In this document: piece by piece, positions 1 to 6,850 of the stretch
Numbering within the stretch: the first letter of the stretch is position 1
How the letters are laid out: every line of letters begins with the position of its first letter
Source of the DNA: Streptosporangiaceae bacterium
GTDB taxonomy: Bacteria > Actinomycetota > Actinomycetes > Streptosporangiales > Streptosporangiaceae
Reading direction: 5' to 3'
Assembly (NCBI GenBank): GCA_030040815.1
Contig: JASHSZ010000440.1
Location: 1 to 10,958 of the forward strand
DNA: 10,958 nucleotides
Program-made: the position numbers and the translations under genes
The notes under the pieces: model-generated
Seen by the model: only the letters and a program-made list of their open reading frames with translations
Databases searched by the model: none
Told to the model about the DNA's origin: nothing

Positions 1-193
1 CGGCGTGCCGACACCTGCCGGGATGCAGGTCAACCATGACCTGACGCAGGAAGAGCTCGCTCAGCTGGTCGGAGCCTCCAGGGAAACGGTGAACAAGGCC
101 CTCGCCGACTTCGCCGCGCGCGGCTGGCTGCAGCTCGCGGCCAAGTCGGTGTTGCTCACCGACATCGACCGGCTTCGCAAGCGGGCACGGTAA
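1..193 (+). CDS. crp: CRP/FNR-family transcriptional regulator, C-terminal end (partial)
   Basis: Only the last 63 or so residues are in the window; the gene begins upstream and ends at TAA 191-193. The visible part is the winged helix-turn-helix DNA-binding domain. [15 protein letters not shown] helix is followed by the recognition helix [11 protein letters not shown], then the wing ending in [13 protein letters not shown]. The RETVNKAL recognition helix is characteristic of actinobacterial CRP/GlxR-type proteins and, from memory, closely matches M. tuberculosis Crp (Rv3676). The cAMP-binding domain is not visible, so effector binding is inferred from the family. The gene converges on the MBL hydrolase gene with a 27-nt gap. 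The adjacent arrangement with the MBL gene is also that of mycobacteria. The family call is firm; the exact ortholog assignment is likely. Confidence 0.9.
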   Translation, partial: GVPTPAGMQVNHDLTQEELAQLVGASRETVNKALADFAARGWLQLAAKSVLLTDIDRLRKRAR

Positions 194-220
194 GCGCGCC
201 GCGTCCTGCGCCGCTGGCCG

Positions 221-1051
221 TCACCAGGTCACGCCTGGTGGCAGCTCACCGCGATCAGCCAGGTAGCGCAGCTGAGCGCGCACCGACGACGCCGCGAACG
301 GCCAGAGGGCCTGATCCACGGCCGCATAGACCCGCGGCACGATCTCAGCCGGCGTCCGGTCCCCGGCGGCGAGCGCGGCCCGCACCTCATCCAGCCGCTC
401 CGCGCGATGGGCGAGGTAGAAGTCGAGCACTCCCGCCGGGTCAGCGAGCAGCGGCCCATGACCCGGTAGCAGCGTGCTCAGACCGGTCCGGTCCGCCAGC
501 AGCCGCAGCCGGTGCAGCGACTCGAGATAGTCGCTGAGGCTGCCGTCGTCCGCGATGACCGCCGTTCCGCGGCCGAGGACAGTGTCGCCGGTGAGCACCA
601 CGCCGTCGGCTGGGAGGTACAGGCAAACCGAGTCCGAGGTGTGCCCGGGGGTGGCTACCACGCGCAGGTCGCAGCCGCCGACGGTCAGCACCTCGCCCGC
701 CGTCAGGCCCTCGCTGCCGAGCCGGTACTCGGAGTCGACGGCGCGGACGGGTGCGCCGGTCAGCTCGGCCAGTCTCGGCGCTCCCGCCGAATGGTCGAGA
801 TGACGGTGGGTCAGCACGATCTCCGCGACGCGCTGATCGCGATCGGCGGCCGCCGCGCGGACTCGCTGCAGGTGCGTCTCGTCGTCAGGGCCCGGATCGA
901 TGACGATCGCCGTCGCCGACCCAGGCTCGGCGATGAGCCAGGTATTGGTCCCGTCGAGCGTCATCATGCTCGGGTTGGGCGCCAGCACGCACCGCGCCCG
1001 GCTGGTACCAGAGCCGTCGATCGGGCCCACGGCCTGCCCCGCCGTCGTCAC
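221..1051 (-). CDS. Metallo-beta-lactamase-fold hydrolase (LACTB2-like)
   Basis: A 276-residue protein of the MBL superfamily. The metal-binding signature HRHLDH is at residues 82-87 (H82, H84, D86, H87). The remaining ligands are H137 in TPGHTSDS, D156 in LTGDTVLG and H198 in LPGHG. All zinc ligands of a two-metal site are present, so it should be an active hydrolase. The C-terminal 70 or so residues (TPAEIVPRVY to YLADRGEL) look like the small winged-helix domain of LACTB2-type proteins. From memory it aligns along its length with M. tuberculosis Rv3677c. The start is set at GTG 1051, which overlaps the NUDIX stop as GTGA; longer readings in this frame only shadow the NUDIX gene. It is the last gene of the cluster, and coupled translation is likely. 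The substrate is unknown: LACTB2 relatives include RNases and thioester hydrolases. Confidence 0.9.
   Translation of the reverse strand: MTTAGQAVGPIDGSGTSRARCVLAPNPSMMTLDGTNTWLIAEPGSATAIVIDPGPDDETHLQRVRAAAADRDQRVAEIVLTHRHLDHSAGAPRLAELTGAPVRAVDSEYRLGSEGLTAGEVLTVGGCDLRVVATPGHTSDSVCLYLPADGVVLTGDTVLGRGTAVIADDGSLSDYLESLHRLRLLADRTGLSTLLPGHGPLLADPAGVLDFYLAHRAERLDEVRAALAAGDRTPAEIVPRVYAAVDQALWPFAASSVRAQLRYLADRGELPPGVTW
222..240. terminator. Hairpin at the convergent end of crp and the MBL gene
   Basis: CACCAGG (222-228) and CCTGGTG (234-240) form a perfect 7-bp stem with a 5-nt loop. A G-T wobble and one further G-C pair can extend it. It lies 29 nt after the crp stop and inside the last codons of the opposing MBL gene. 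There is no T-run, so it would be an unconventional terminator, as is common in high-GC actinobacteria. It could also be a chance product of coding sequence. Confidence 0.4.
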
Positions 1052-1920
1052 GACGCGACGCCCGGCGCGGCCGGGTACTCGGTCAGGCCCGGCACGGTGA
1101 GCCATACCGCTCCCTCGCGCTCGTGCACCTCCGGAATGATGGGTGCCACCTGGCGAGGCCCGGTCAGCGCGGACTTCACGTCGCCGCATTCGGCGAGTTC
1201 CGACAGCGACACCGCCGTCGGCGGGAACAGCCTGATCTCCCCCCGGCGGCTGGCGGCCAGCGCATCGGCCGGCCGGACCCAGGCGACCTCCGATGCCTCG
1301 CCACCGACGTCCCTGGTGCGCTGCCCGGCCGGCAGCGCGGCAGCGAAGAAGCGCGTGTCGAACCGCCGCGGCTCGACCACCGGCGTGATCCACCGCGCCC
1401 ACGGGCGCAGCAGATCGGACCGCAGCACGAGGCCGCGCCTCGCCAGCAGTTCGGCGAGCGAGACCGAGCGGTCGAGCAGCGCCTTGCGGTCAGCCTCCCA
1501 GTCTGCGCTGGTGGTGTCTGCGACGACCGATTCCGCCGACTCTCCGGCCAGCAGCACTCCGGACTCCTCGAAAGTTTCCCTGACGGCGGCGCACACGAGC
1601 GCCCTCGCCAGAGCTGCGGGCGCGGCGAAGATCCGTCCCCACTCGCCAGCAGCAGGCCCGGCCCAGGCCAGCTTCTCGTCGGCGTCCCTGGCATCGACGG
1701 AGCCGCCAGGGAAGACGTACGCGCCCGCCGCGAAGGTCATCGACGGCTGCCGGCGGAGCATGTACACCTCCAGACCGGCCGGGGCCGGTCGGAGCAGCAT
1801 CACGGTCGCCGCGTCCTTCGGCACCGCGGGCGGCTGACTCCCCAACAGCACCGCGCGGGCGGTCTCGCCGAGCGCACCTGGCAGTCGGACGGCGGCAGCC
1901 TTCGGCTCGTCGTCTGTCAC
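1048..1920 (-). CDS. NUDIX hydrolase (NUDT19/RP2-like type)
   Basis: A 290-residue protein. A strand with VYMLRRQPSMTF precedes VFPGGSVDARDAD (residues 69-81), and the Nudix core RETFEESG follows at residues 114-121. The two halves of the Nudix box are separated by an insertion of about 30 residues. That spacing is typical of the NUDT19/RP2-like group, some members of which hydrolyse coenzyme A derivatives. The catalytic E115, E118 and E119 are present. PWARWITP (after residue 160) is also typical of this group. The start is GTG 1920, with a TAGGCGG stretch upstream as a possible ribosome-binding site. It lies 14 nt after the RidA-like stop, and its TGA overlaps the MBL start. The substrate is not determinable; a nucleoside-diphosphate-linked metabolite is inferred from the family. 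Confidence 0.88.
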   Translation of the reverse strand: MTDDEPKAAAVRLPGALGETARAVLLGSQPPAVPKDAATVMLLRPAPAGLEVYMLRRQPSMTFAAGAYVFPGGSVDARDADEKLAWAGPAAGEWGRIFAAPAALARALVCAAVRETFEESGVLLAGESAESVVADTTSADWEADRKALLDRSVSLAELLARRGLVLRSDLLRPWARWITPVVEPRRFDTRFFAAALPAGQRTRDVGGEASEVAWVRPADALAASRRGEIRLFPPTAVSLSELAECGDVKSALTGPRQVAPIIPEVHEREGAVWLTVPGLTEYPAAPGVAS

Positions 1921-1934
1921 GGCTACGACACCGC

Positions 1935-2417
1935 CTAAGCCCAGGTCTCGACGATCAGCTCGAGCTCGACCGGCGCGTCGAGCGGGAGCACCGCGGTGCC
2001 GACCGCGCTGCGGGCGTGCCGCCCCGCGTCGCCGAAGATCTCCAGCAGGAGCTCACTCGCGCCGTTCACGACTTGCGGCTGACCGGTGAAATCCGGTGCG
2101 CTCGCGACGTACCCGGTCAGCCTGACGATGCGCTTGATCGAAGATAGGCCGCCCGCGACCGACGCCGCGGCGGCGAGGGCGTTGAGCGCGCAGGTGCGCG
2201 CCAGCGCCGCCGCCTCGACAGCACTCACTTCAGCCCCGACCTTCCCGGCCGACGGCAGCTGGCCGTCAACCAGGGGCAGCTGACCGGCGGTGTAGACGGT
2301 CGTGCCGGACTTGACCGCAGGCACGTACGCCGCCAGCGGCGCGACAACCGGCGGCAGCGTGAGTCCGAGAGCGGCGAGCCGTTCGTCTGGGGACGACGCC
2401 GAGTCCGCGTCGGTCAT
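1935..2417 (-). CDS. RidA/YjgF-family protein (Rv3678c-like subgroup)
   Basis: A 160-residue protein. The core runs from AAYVPAVKSGTTVYTAGQLP (residues 29-48) to ELELIVETWA at the C-terminus. R136 (in ARSAVG) and E151 (in APVELE) sit 15 residues apart, the spacing of the substrate-binding Arg105 and Glu120 of enteric RidA. This suggests the imine/enamine deaminase site may be retained. The protein belongs to the longer actinobacterial subgroup resembling M. tuberculosis Rv3678c, in which activity is less established than in classical RidA. Its ATG overlaps the stop of the upstream DUF4177-like gene as ATGA, so coupled translation is likely. A role in removing reactive metabolites is inference; trimer formation is known for the family. 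Confidence 0.88.
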   Translation of the reverse strand: MTDADSASSPDERLAALGLTLPPVVAPLAAYVPAVKSGTTVYTAGQLPLVDGQLPSAGKVGAEVSAVEAAALARTCALNALAAAASVAGGLSSIKRIVRLTGYVASAPDFTGQPQVVNGASELLLEIFGDAGRHARSAVGTAVLPLDAPVELELIVETWA

Positions 2418-2569
2418 GCCTTGGCCCGCTTGAGATAGGCAACGAGCTGCTCCGGATTCGGCCCCGGCACGACCGCGACGAGCTCCCAGCCGTCGTCACC
2501 CCAGTTGTCCAGGATCTGCTTGGTCGCGTGCACGAGCAGCGGCACCGTTGCGTACTCCCACTTGGCCAT
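2414..2569 (-). CDS. Small DUF4177-like protein (Rv3678A-like)
   Basis: A 51-residue protein starting MAKWEYATVPLL, with the core LDNWGDDGWELVAVVPG and ending LVAYLKRAKA. The W-E-Y start, the G-x-D-G-W-E-L-V turn and the terminal Y-L-K-R are the pattern of DUF4177-type small proteins. From memory it matches the small gene Rv3678A between the ArsA and RidA-like genes of mycobacteria. An in-frame start 16 codons upstream exists, but the ATG at 2569 begins exactly where family similarity begins and has TAAGGT 7 nt upstream. No membrane segment or catalytic motif is visible. Function is unknown. It is translationally coupled to the RidA-like gene, so the two products may act together. Confidence 0.82.
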   Translation of the reverse strand: MAKWEYATVPLLVHATKQILDNWGDDGWELVAVVPGPNPEQLVAYLKRAKA

Positions 2570-2582
2570 AGCCCGAACCTTA
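2570..2582 (-). promoter_or_regulatory. Possible -10 box (TAAGGT) for a leaderless DUF4177-RidA-NUDIX-MBL transcript
   Basis: On the minus strand TAAGGT (2582-2577) is followed by 7 nt and then the ATG at 2569. This is the TANNNT spacing of leaderless actinobacterial promoters. The AAGG within it could instead act as a Shine-Dalgarno sequence. I see no convincing -35 box. If real, it drives the four coupled genes separately from slipin. Confidence 0.45.
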
Positions 2583-2642
2583 GTGCACGCGGTGCCGCCG
2601 ACGCCGGTGGCTTGCATCAGGGCGCCGACGGCCGGTCACCAC

Positions 2643-3731
2643 CTAGATCTGCTCCTCGCCTGCCCCGTCCCCGGCGGCCGGGTGGTCGTCAGGCCTGGCG
2701 CGAGCGGTGTGATGCACCGTGCCAATGTCGCCCTTTTCCTCCGGTGACAGCTCAGGAATATCGGGCACGTCGGGGATGTCGAGAGCGTCCGCTCCATCGC
2801 CGATCGCGGCCGGCCCGGCCGGGTTCTCGATCGCCGCGCCGGCCGAGCTCGCCATCGAACTCGCGTCCGAGCTGGCCTGACCCTCGAGCGCCCGCACCTC
2901 TTCGTCGCCGTAGTCCTGCGGCTCACTGACGGCCGTCGCGCCGCCGGCGCCCGCGTCTGAGTCGCTGGAGCCGGGCGTGAACCTATCGAAGAACCGCAGC
3001 AGCTCCACCGGCAGCGGCATCACCAGCGTGCTGTTGCGCTCTGCCGCTACCTCGACCACGGTCTGCAGCAGTCGCAGCTGCAGCGCGGCCGGGTCGCGGG
3101 CCATCACGTTCGCTGCGGCTGCGAGCCGCTTCGAAGCCTGGAACTCGCCGTCTGCCGTGATGATCCGGGCTCGCCGCTCCCGCTCCGCCTCGGCCTGCCG
3201 GGACATGGATCGCTTCATGCCCTCAGGCAGCGACACGTCCTTGATCTCGACGCTCTCGACCTTGACTCCCCACGGGCCCTCGGTGCCAGCGTCGATGATC
3301 GCGCACAGCCGCCGGTTGACCTCGTCCCGCTCGGCCAGCAGTTCGTCCATCTCGGACTGACCGATGATGGACCGCAGTGATGTCTGGGCGCGCTGCGAGA
3401 TCGCGTTCTGGTAGTCGTACACATTGATCGTCGCCTTGATCGGGTCGACGACCTTGAAGTAGACGACGGCGTCCACCCGGACGCTGACGTTGTCGCGGGT
3501 GATGCCCTCCTGGGCAGGCACGCCCATGGCGACAATCTGCCTATTGACCTTGACCATCTTGTCGCCGATCGGCCGGATCCAGGTCAGCCCGGGTCCCCGG
3601 GTCCCTGGGAGCACCTGGCCGAAGCGGAAGATGATCCCTTGCTCGTACTGCTGGACGATCTTGGGCATCCTGCCTATCAGGATGAGTCCGATCAGCACGA
3701 CGATCACAGCGATCGCTATGCCAGCCTCCAT
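2643..3731 (-). CDS. SPFH-domain protein, slipin/stomatin-like, with long acidic tail
   Basis: A 362-residue protein. A single N-terminal membrane segment (about residues 4-20, IAIAVIVVLIGLILIG) is followed by the SPFH/Band 7 domain (about 25-195). The domain includes YEQGIIFRFGQVLPGTRGPGL and later VSLPEGMKRSMSRQAEAERERRARI. A helical, likely coiled-coil stretch follows to about residue 230. The last 110 or so residues are low-complexity, rich in Ala, Asp, Ser and Gly, with a DIPDVPDIPELSP repeat. Such proteins oligomerise on the inner face of the membrane in microdomains. The ATG at 3731 is chosen because AGAAGG lies 10 nt upstream and it begins at the membrane segment; a GTG at 3764 is the alternative. 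No NfeD partner gene is in the window, although slipins are often paired with one. It lies 73 nt upstream of the DUF4177-like gene on the same strand. Confidence 0.9.
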   Translation of the reverse strand: MEAGIAIAVIVVLIGLILIGRMPKIVQQYEQGIIFRFGQVLPGTRGPGLTWIRPIGDKMVKVNRQIVAMGVPAQEGITRDNVSVRVDAVVYFKVVDPIKATINVYDYQNAISQRAQTSLRSIIGQSEMDELLAERDEVNRRLCAIIDAGTEGPWGVKVESVEIKDVSLPEGMKRSMSRQAEAERERRARIITADGEFQASKRLAAAANVMARDPAALQLRLLQTVVEVAAERNSTLVMPLPVELLRFFDRFTPGSSDSDAGAGGATAVSEPQDYGDEEVRALEGQASSDASSMASSAGAAIENPAGPAAIGDGADALDIPDVPDIPELSPEEKGDIGTVHHTARARPDDHPAAGDGAGEEQI

Positions 3732-3798
3732 GGCCTGAGCACCTTCTTCCCTGTGCAGGCCCACCGTCGGCGGGCTGTCTCGCGGCCCGCCAAGACCC

Positions 3799-3827
3799 AG
3801 CCTAGTGAGTCGCGGGGCAAGCCGACA
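3799..3827 (-). promoter_or_regulatory. Candidate slipin promoter
   Basis: On the minus strand TAGGCT (3804-3799) fits a TANNNT -10 box. TGTCGG lies 17 nt upstream (3827-3822) as a poor -35. Transcription would start near 3792, giving a leader of about 60 nt before the Shine-Dalgarno sequence and ATG at 3731. The evidence is motif only. Confidence 0.28.
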
Positions 3828-3854
3828 CTGAGCGCGCGGTCACCAGGGAGATAG

Positions 3855-3864
3855 CGGATATCCG
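3855..3864. repeat. 10-bp palindrome in the slipin/ArsA divergent region
   Basis: CGGATATCCG is a perfect palindrome in the middle of the 210-nt region between the divergent slipin and ArsA-like genes. It could be an operator half-site, but a single 10-bp palindrome is weak evidence. No gene is seen in 3732-3941. Confidence 0.25.
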
Positions 3865-3929
3865 GGGTCAGCCGAATGGGGCCAAGCCGCCCGAGACCGT
3901 GCCTGCATCATCCGCTCACCCGGCCCGGA

Positions 3930-3942
3930 TAACCTCCAATCG
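3930..3942 (+). promoter_or_regulatory. Leaderless promoter -10 box (TAACCT) for the ArsA-like pair
   Basis: TAACCT (3930-3935) is followed by six bases and then the GTG at 3942, which would be the first transcribed base. There is no Shine-Dalgarno sequence upstream of this GTG, which supports a leaderless mRNA. The -35 region is not recognisable. Confidence 0.6.
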
Positions 3943-4952
3943 TGGCAACCCGCGACACCGACTGGGACGGAGTCCGGCTGCATGTCGTGACCGGGAAGGG
4001 CGGAACCGGCAAGACGACGGTGGCCGGGGCCCTCGCCCTGGCGCTGGCCGCCGACGGGCGGAACGTGCTGCTCATGGAAGTCGAAGGCCGGCAGGGCATA
4101 GCCCAGCTGTTCGACCGCCCGCCGCTGCCCTACGCCGAGCGCCGCATCGCGGTCGGGCTCGGCACCGAGGCGCACGAGGGCGGCGAGGTGTTCGCGCTGG
4201 TAGCCGACCCAGAGTCGGCCCTCACTGAGTACCTCGAGATGTTCTACAACCTGCGGCACGCCGGCACCGCGCTGGCCAAGCTCGGCGTGATGGACTTTGC
4301 TACCACCATCGCGCCGGGCCTGCGCGACGTGCTGCTGACGGGGAAGGCGGCCGAGGCGGTCCGCCGCAAGGACGGCAAGGGCGGGCGGGTCTACGACGCC
4401 GTCGTCATGGACGCACCGCCTACCGGCCGGATCATCCGGTTCCTCAACGTCTCCACTGAGGTGTCCGACCTAGCCAGGGTCGGTCCGATCCGAGGCCACG
4501 CCGACACCGTGCAGCGGGTGATCCGGTCACCGGCGACCGTCGTGCACTTCGTCACCGTGCTGGAGGAGATGCCGGTGCAGGAAACCCTGGACGGCATCGC
4601 CGAGCTGCGTCAGCTAGGCGGCATCAGGCCGGGCGCCGTCATCGTGAACATGACCAGGCCGCTCGCGCTGCCGCCGGAGCAGTTGCAGGCGGCGGCGGAC
4701 GGCGAGCTAGACCAGGGCCTGCTCGCGCTCGGCCTGAAGTCGGCCGGCCTCGAGCACAGCTCTGATCTCGCCGCCGAGCTCGCCGCGGAGCTATGCGATC
4801 AGGCCAGGACCGCGCTGGCGCAGAATGTGCAGGCCGATCGCCTGGAGCAAGCCGGCCAGCCCTGCTACCAGCTGCCCTGGATCAGCGGCGGCATCGACCT
4901 GGCCGGCCTGTACCGGCTCGCGACGGCGCTGCGCGCGCAGAAGGCCGTCTGA
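3942..4952 (+). CDS. ArsA/Get3-like ATPase, first paralog (Rv3679/BagA-like)
   Basis: A 336-residue P-loop ATPase of the ArsA/Get3 (SIMIBI) class. The deviant Walker A GKGGTGKTT is at residues 18-26 with the signature lysine K19. The switch II region MDAPPTGRIIRFL has D157. The position where ArsA and Get3 have a DPA switch I motif instead reads LMEVEGRQGIAQLF (residues 44-57). From memory, M. tuberculosis Rv3679 shares this feature and pairs with Rv3680. Those proteins have been described as bacterial Get3 homologues (BagA and BagB). No metal-binding cysteine cluster of arsenite pumps and no ArsB gene are seen, so arsenic transport is unlikely. GTG 3942 is chosen because a -10 box lies immediately upstream. 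The stop TGA shares one base with the ATG of the next gene, so the two products are probably made in balance and may form a heterodimer. The client is unknown. Confidence 0.92.
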   Translation: MATRDTDWDGVRLHVVTGKGGTGKTTVAGALALALAADGRNVLLMEVEGRQGIAQLFDRPPLPYAERRIAVGLGTEAHEGGEVFALVADPESALTEYLEMFYNLRHAGTALAKLGVMDFATTIAPGLRDVLLTGKAAEAVRRKDGKGGRVYDAVVMDAPPTGRIIRFLNVSTEVSDLARVGPIRGHADTVQRVIRSPATVVHFVTVLEEMPVQETLDGIAELRQLGGIRPGAVIVNMTRPLALPPEQLQAAADGELDQGLLALGLKSAGLEHSSDLAAELAAELCDQARTALAQNVQADRLEQAGQPCYQLPWISGGIDLAGLYRLATALRAQKAV

Positions 4953-6178
4953 TGCCCCCGCGCCGCCCACCGCAGCTCGATGTCGACCGGCTCATCGACG
5001 ACCGGCGGATCCGCATCATCGTCTGCTGCGGCGCGGGCGGGGTCGGCAAGACCACGACCGCGGCGGCGATCGGACTTCGTGCTGCCGAGCGTGGCCGGCA
5101 CGTGGTCGTGCTCACTGTCGATCCGGCCCGCAGGCTCGCACAGTCCATGGGGCTTAGCTCGCTCGACAACACACCCAGGTTGGTGCCGGGGCTGCAGCCC
5201 GGCGCGGGTGACGCTCAGGGCGGGAACGGGGCCGATTCGGCTGGCAGCTTGCACGCCATGATGCTGGACATGAAGCGCACCTTTGACGAGATAGTCGAGG
5301 CGCATGCCGACCCGGACCGGGCGGCACAGATCCTGGCTAATCCGTTCTACCAGTCGCTGTCATCCAGCTTCGCCGGGACGCAGGAGTACATGGCGATGGA
5401 GAAGCTCGGCCAGCTGCGCCGGGCCGATGAGTGGGACCTGATCGTGGTGGACACGCCACCCAGCCGGTCCGCGCTGGACTTCCTCGATGCACCGCAGCGG
5501 CTCGGCCGGTTCCTTGACGGCCGACTACTCCGGCTGCTGACGGCGCCCGCCAAGGTTGGCGGGCGGGCCTACCTGCGCGTGCTCAACGCGGGAGTCGGCG
5601 TGGTGACCGGCGTGCTGACCAAGATCCTCGGCACCCAGGTGCTGCGGGACGTGCAGACGTTCGTGACCGCGCTGGACACGATGTTCGGCGGCTTCCGCGA
5701 GCGGGCCGAGTACACCTACCAGCTGCTGCGCGCTCCCGGCACCGCGTTCCTCGTCGTCGCGGTGCCGGAGGACGACGCGCTCCGGGAGGCCTCCTACTTT
5801 GTGGAGCGGCTCGACACCGAGCGGATGCCGCTCGCCGGACTCCTCCTGAACCGGGTGCAGCGACTGCCCGCCGCACAGTTGTCGGCGGCTAGGAGCCTCG
5901 CCGCTGCCGAGGTGCTGCAGCTGGCTGACGCGGACGGTGCCGGCGACGCGGCGGCTCGCCGCGACAACGGGGCCGAGGACTCAGCCCGGGTGCTGGCGAT
6001 AGCCGCGCTGCGGCTGCACGCAGACCGGATGGATCTGGGTGCCGCCCAACGGCGGGCTGCCGAGCACTTCATCGCGGCCCACCCGCTAGTCCCGGTGGCC
6101 GAGATCCTGGCGCAGCCCGAGGACGTGCATGACATTGATGGCCTGCGTCTGATCGGGCAGGCCTTCGCGTCCCCGTGA
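4952..6178 (+). CDS. ArsA/Get3-like ATPase, second paralog (Rv3680/BagB-like)
   Basis: A 408-residue ATPase. The P-loop GAGGVGKTT is at residues 27-35 and the DPA switch I motif TVDPARRL starts at 54 (D56). Switch II VVDTPPSRSALDFL has D166. The residue equivalent to the signature lysine of ArsA/Get3 dimers is alanine (A28). Conserved stretches LHAMMLDMKRTFDE and GTQEYMAMEKLGQL match, from memory, M. tuberculosis Rv3680. The protein is somewhat longer than that relative. Extra Gly/Asp/Ala-rich stretches, at residues 79-98 and again in the C-terminal third (DADGAGDAAARRDNGAED), are probably surface loops. The ATG at 4952 overlaps the previous stop (TGATG); longer readings only shadow the first paralog. 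A cytosolic heterodimer with the first protein, handling membrane-protein or metabolite-related clients, is inference. Confidence 0.92.
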   Translation: MPPRRPPQLDVDRLIDDRRIRIIVCCGAGGVGKTTTAAAIGLRAAERGRHVVVLTVDPARRLAQSMGLSSLDNTPRLVPGLQPGAGDAQGGNGADSAGSLHAMMLDMKRTFDEIVEAHADPDRAAQILANPFYQSLSSSFAGTQEYMAMEKLGQLRRADEWDLIVVDTPPSRSALDFLDAPQRLGRFLDGRLLRLLTAPAKVGGRAYLRVLNAGVGVVTGVLTKILGTQVLRDVQTFVTALDTMFGGFRERAEYTYQLLRAPGTAFLVVAVPEDDALREASYFVERLDTERMPLAGLLLNRVQRLPAAQLSAARSLAAAEVLQLADADGAGDAAARRDNGAEDSARVLAIAALRLHADRMDLGAAQRRAAEHFIAAHPLVPVAEILAQPEDVHDIDGLRLIGQAFASP

Positions 6179-6254
6179 CCTGCAGCGTCTGCCTAGCCGC
6201 GGCGGTACCGCGCTAATACTAAGTGCCGGGGCCTTCCCCAGGTCACACCATCGT

Positions 6255-6271
6255 CCCGGCCGATTGCCGGG
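6255..6271. terminator. Hairpin between the convergent ArsA-like and whiB genes
   Basis: CCCGGC (6255-6260) and GCCGGG (6266-6271) form a perfect 6-bp GC stem with loop CGATT. It lies 12 nt past the whiB stop and 76 nt past the ArsA-like stop. A 10-bp palindrome GCGGTACCGC (6202-6211) lies between them. There is no T-run. It is plausible as a bidirectional terminator, mainly by position. Confidence 0.4.
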
Positions 6272-6283
6272 CTCTCGCGGGCG

Positions 6284-6583
6284 CTAGCTCGCGACGAGCT
6301 CGTCCCCGGTGCGCTCGTAGTGGTTGCGCGCGTTCTCGAGCAACTCGCGCCACGAGCTCACGTCCGGTCGCCGGCGCAGCAGCGCCCGACGTTCCCGCTC
6401 GGTCATCCCGCCCCAGACACCGAACTCGATCCGGTTGTCGAGGGCGTCAGCCAGGCACTCGGTCCGTACCTGGCAGCCGCGGCAGATCAGCTTGGCCCGG
6501 TTCTGCGCCGCGCCCTGGACGAAAAGCTCGTCCGGGTCCGTTCCCTTACACGCGGCACGCGCAGTCCAGTCCGTGATCCACAT
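6284..6583 (-). CDS. whiB4: WhiB-family [4Fe-4S] regulator, WhiB4/WblA type
   Basis: A 99-residue protein with the four iron-sulfur cysteines C12, C34, C37 and C43 (C-x21-C-x2-C-x5-C). The GVWGG turn is at residues 55-59 and a basic ERERRALLRRRP region follows. WhiB proteins hold a [4Fe-4S] cluster that senses O2, NO or redox state, and most act with the principal sigma factor on DNA. DPDELFVQGAAQ and DALDNRIEFGVWGG closely match WhiB4 of mycobacteria from memory. The equivalent in Streptomyces is WblA, a pleiotropic regulator of development and antibiotic synthesis. The neighbourhood (ArsA-like pair on one side, PonA2-type PBP on the other) is the one known for whiB4/wblA. ATG 6583 is preceded by GAGGAG with a 9-nt gap, a strong ribosome-binding site. 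The N-terminus is shorter than that of mycobacterial WhiB4. Confidence 0.95.
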   Translation of the reverse strand: MWITDWTARAACKGTDPDELFVQGAAQNRAKLICRGCQVRTECLADALDNRIEFGVWGGMTERERRALLRRRPDVSSWRELLENARNHYERTGDELVAS

Positions 6584-6699
6584 GTGGCCCAGCTCCTCTG
6601 ATCGTCACGCCCGCAGGGGGTAAATCACGCCCGGGTGGCGTTCAGTTGCGGTCCGGAGCCGACTCGGGGCGTCGTGCTCCGACGAGTGATGGTCGCGGA

Positions 6700-6710
6700 A
6701 GAGTAACTTA
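6700..6710 (-). promoter_or_regulatory. Overlapping candidate -10 boxes for whiB4
   Basis: On the minus strand TAAGTT (6710-6705) and TACTCT (6705-6700) both fit TANNNT and share one base. They would give a whiB4 leader of about 110 nt. No matching -35 box is visible, so activator-dependent or alternative-sigma control is possible. No nearer TANNNT box was seen between here and the start codon. Confidence 0.25.
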
Positions 6711-6850
6711 CGGAAGTCCGCGCTGCAGCGCTAGACCCCAGCGGGTCCATTCGTGAATAGCCCTGTTGAGCTATACAGTCACAAGCCACTAGTAGCTACA
6801 CTTCGGCGAGCTGCTCGCCTCGCTCCGTGATGGCGCAAGTGCTCTACGGC

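Noticed and set aside
1052..1402. N-terminal extension of the MBL hydrolase up to position 1402
   Set aside because: The extra 117 residues overlap the NUDIX gene in another frame, are Gly/Arg-rich and do not resemble the family. GTG 1051 with a GTGA overlap is the natural start.
512..1837. A 441-codon plus-strand open frame across the MBL and NUDIX genes
   Set aside because: It lies antisense to two genes with complete family motifs, and its product is low-complexity and rich in Arg, Ser and Ala with no recognisable domain. It is a GC-driven shadow.
4793..4951. N-terminal extension of the second ArsA-like ATPase
   Set aside because: It overlaps the end of the first paralog and lacks similarity to the family. 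The ATG at 4952 in TGATG is the normal coupled start.
3942..6178. Arsenite efflux system
   Set aside because: The ATPases resemble ArsA, but no ArsB, ArsR or ArsD gene is nearby and the arsenite-binding cysteines of ArsA are not seen. The neighbourhood is the whiB4/ponA2 block, not an arsenic operon.
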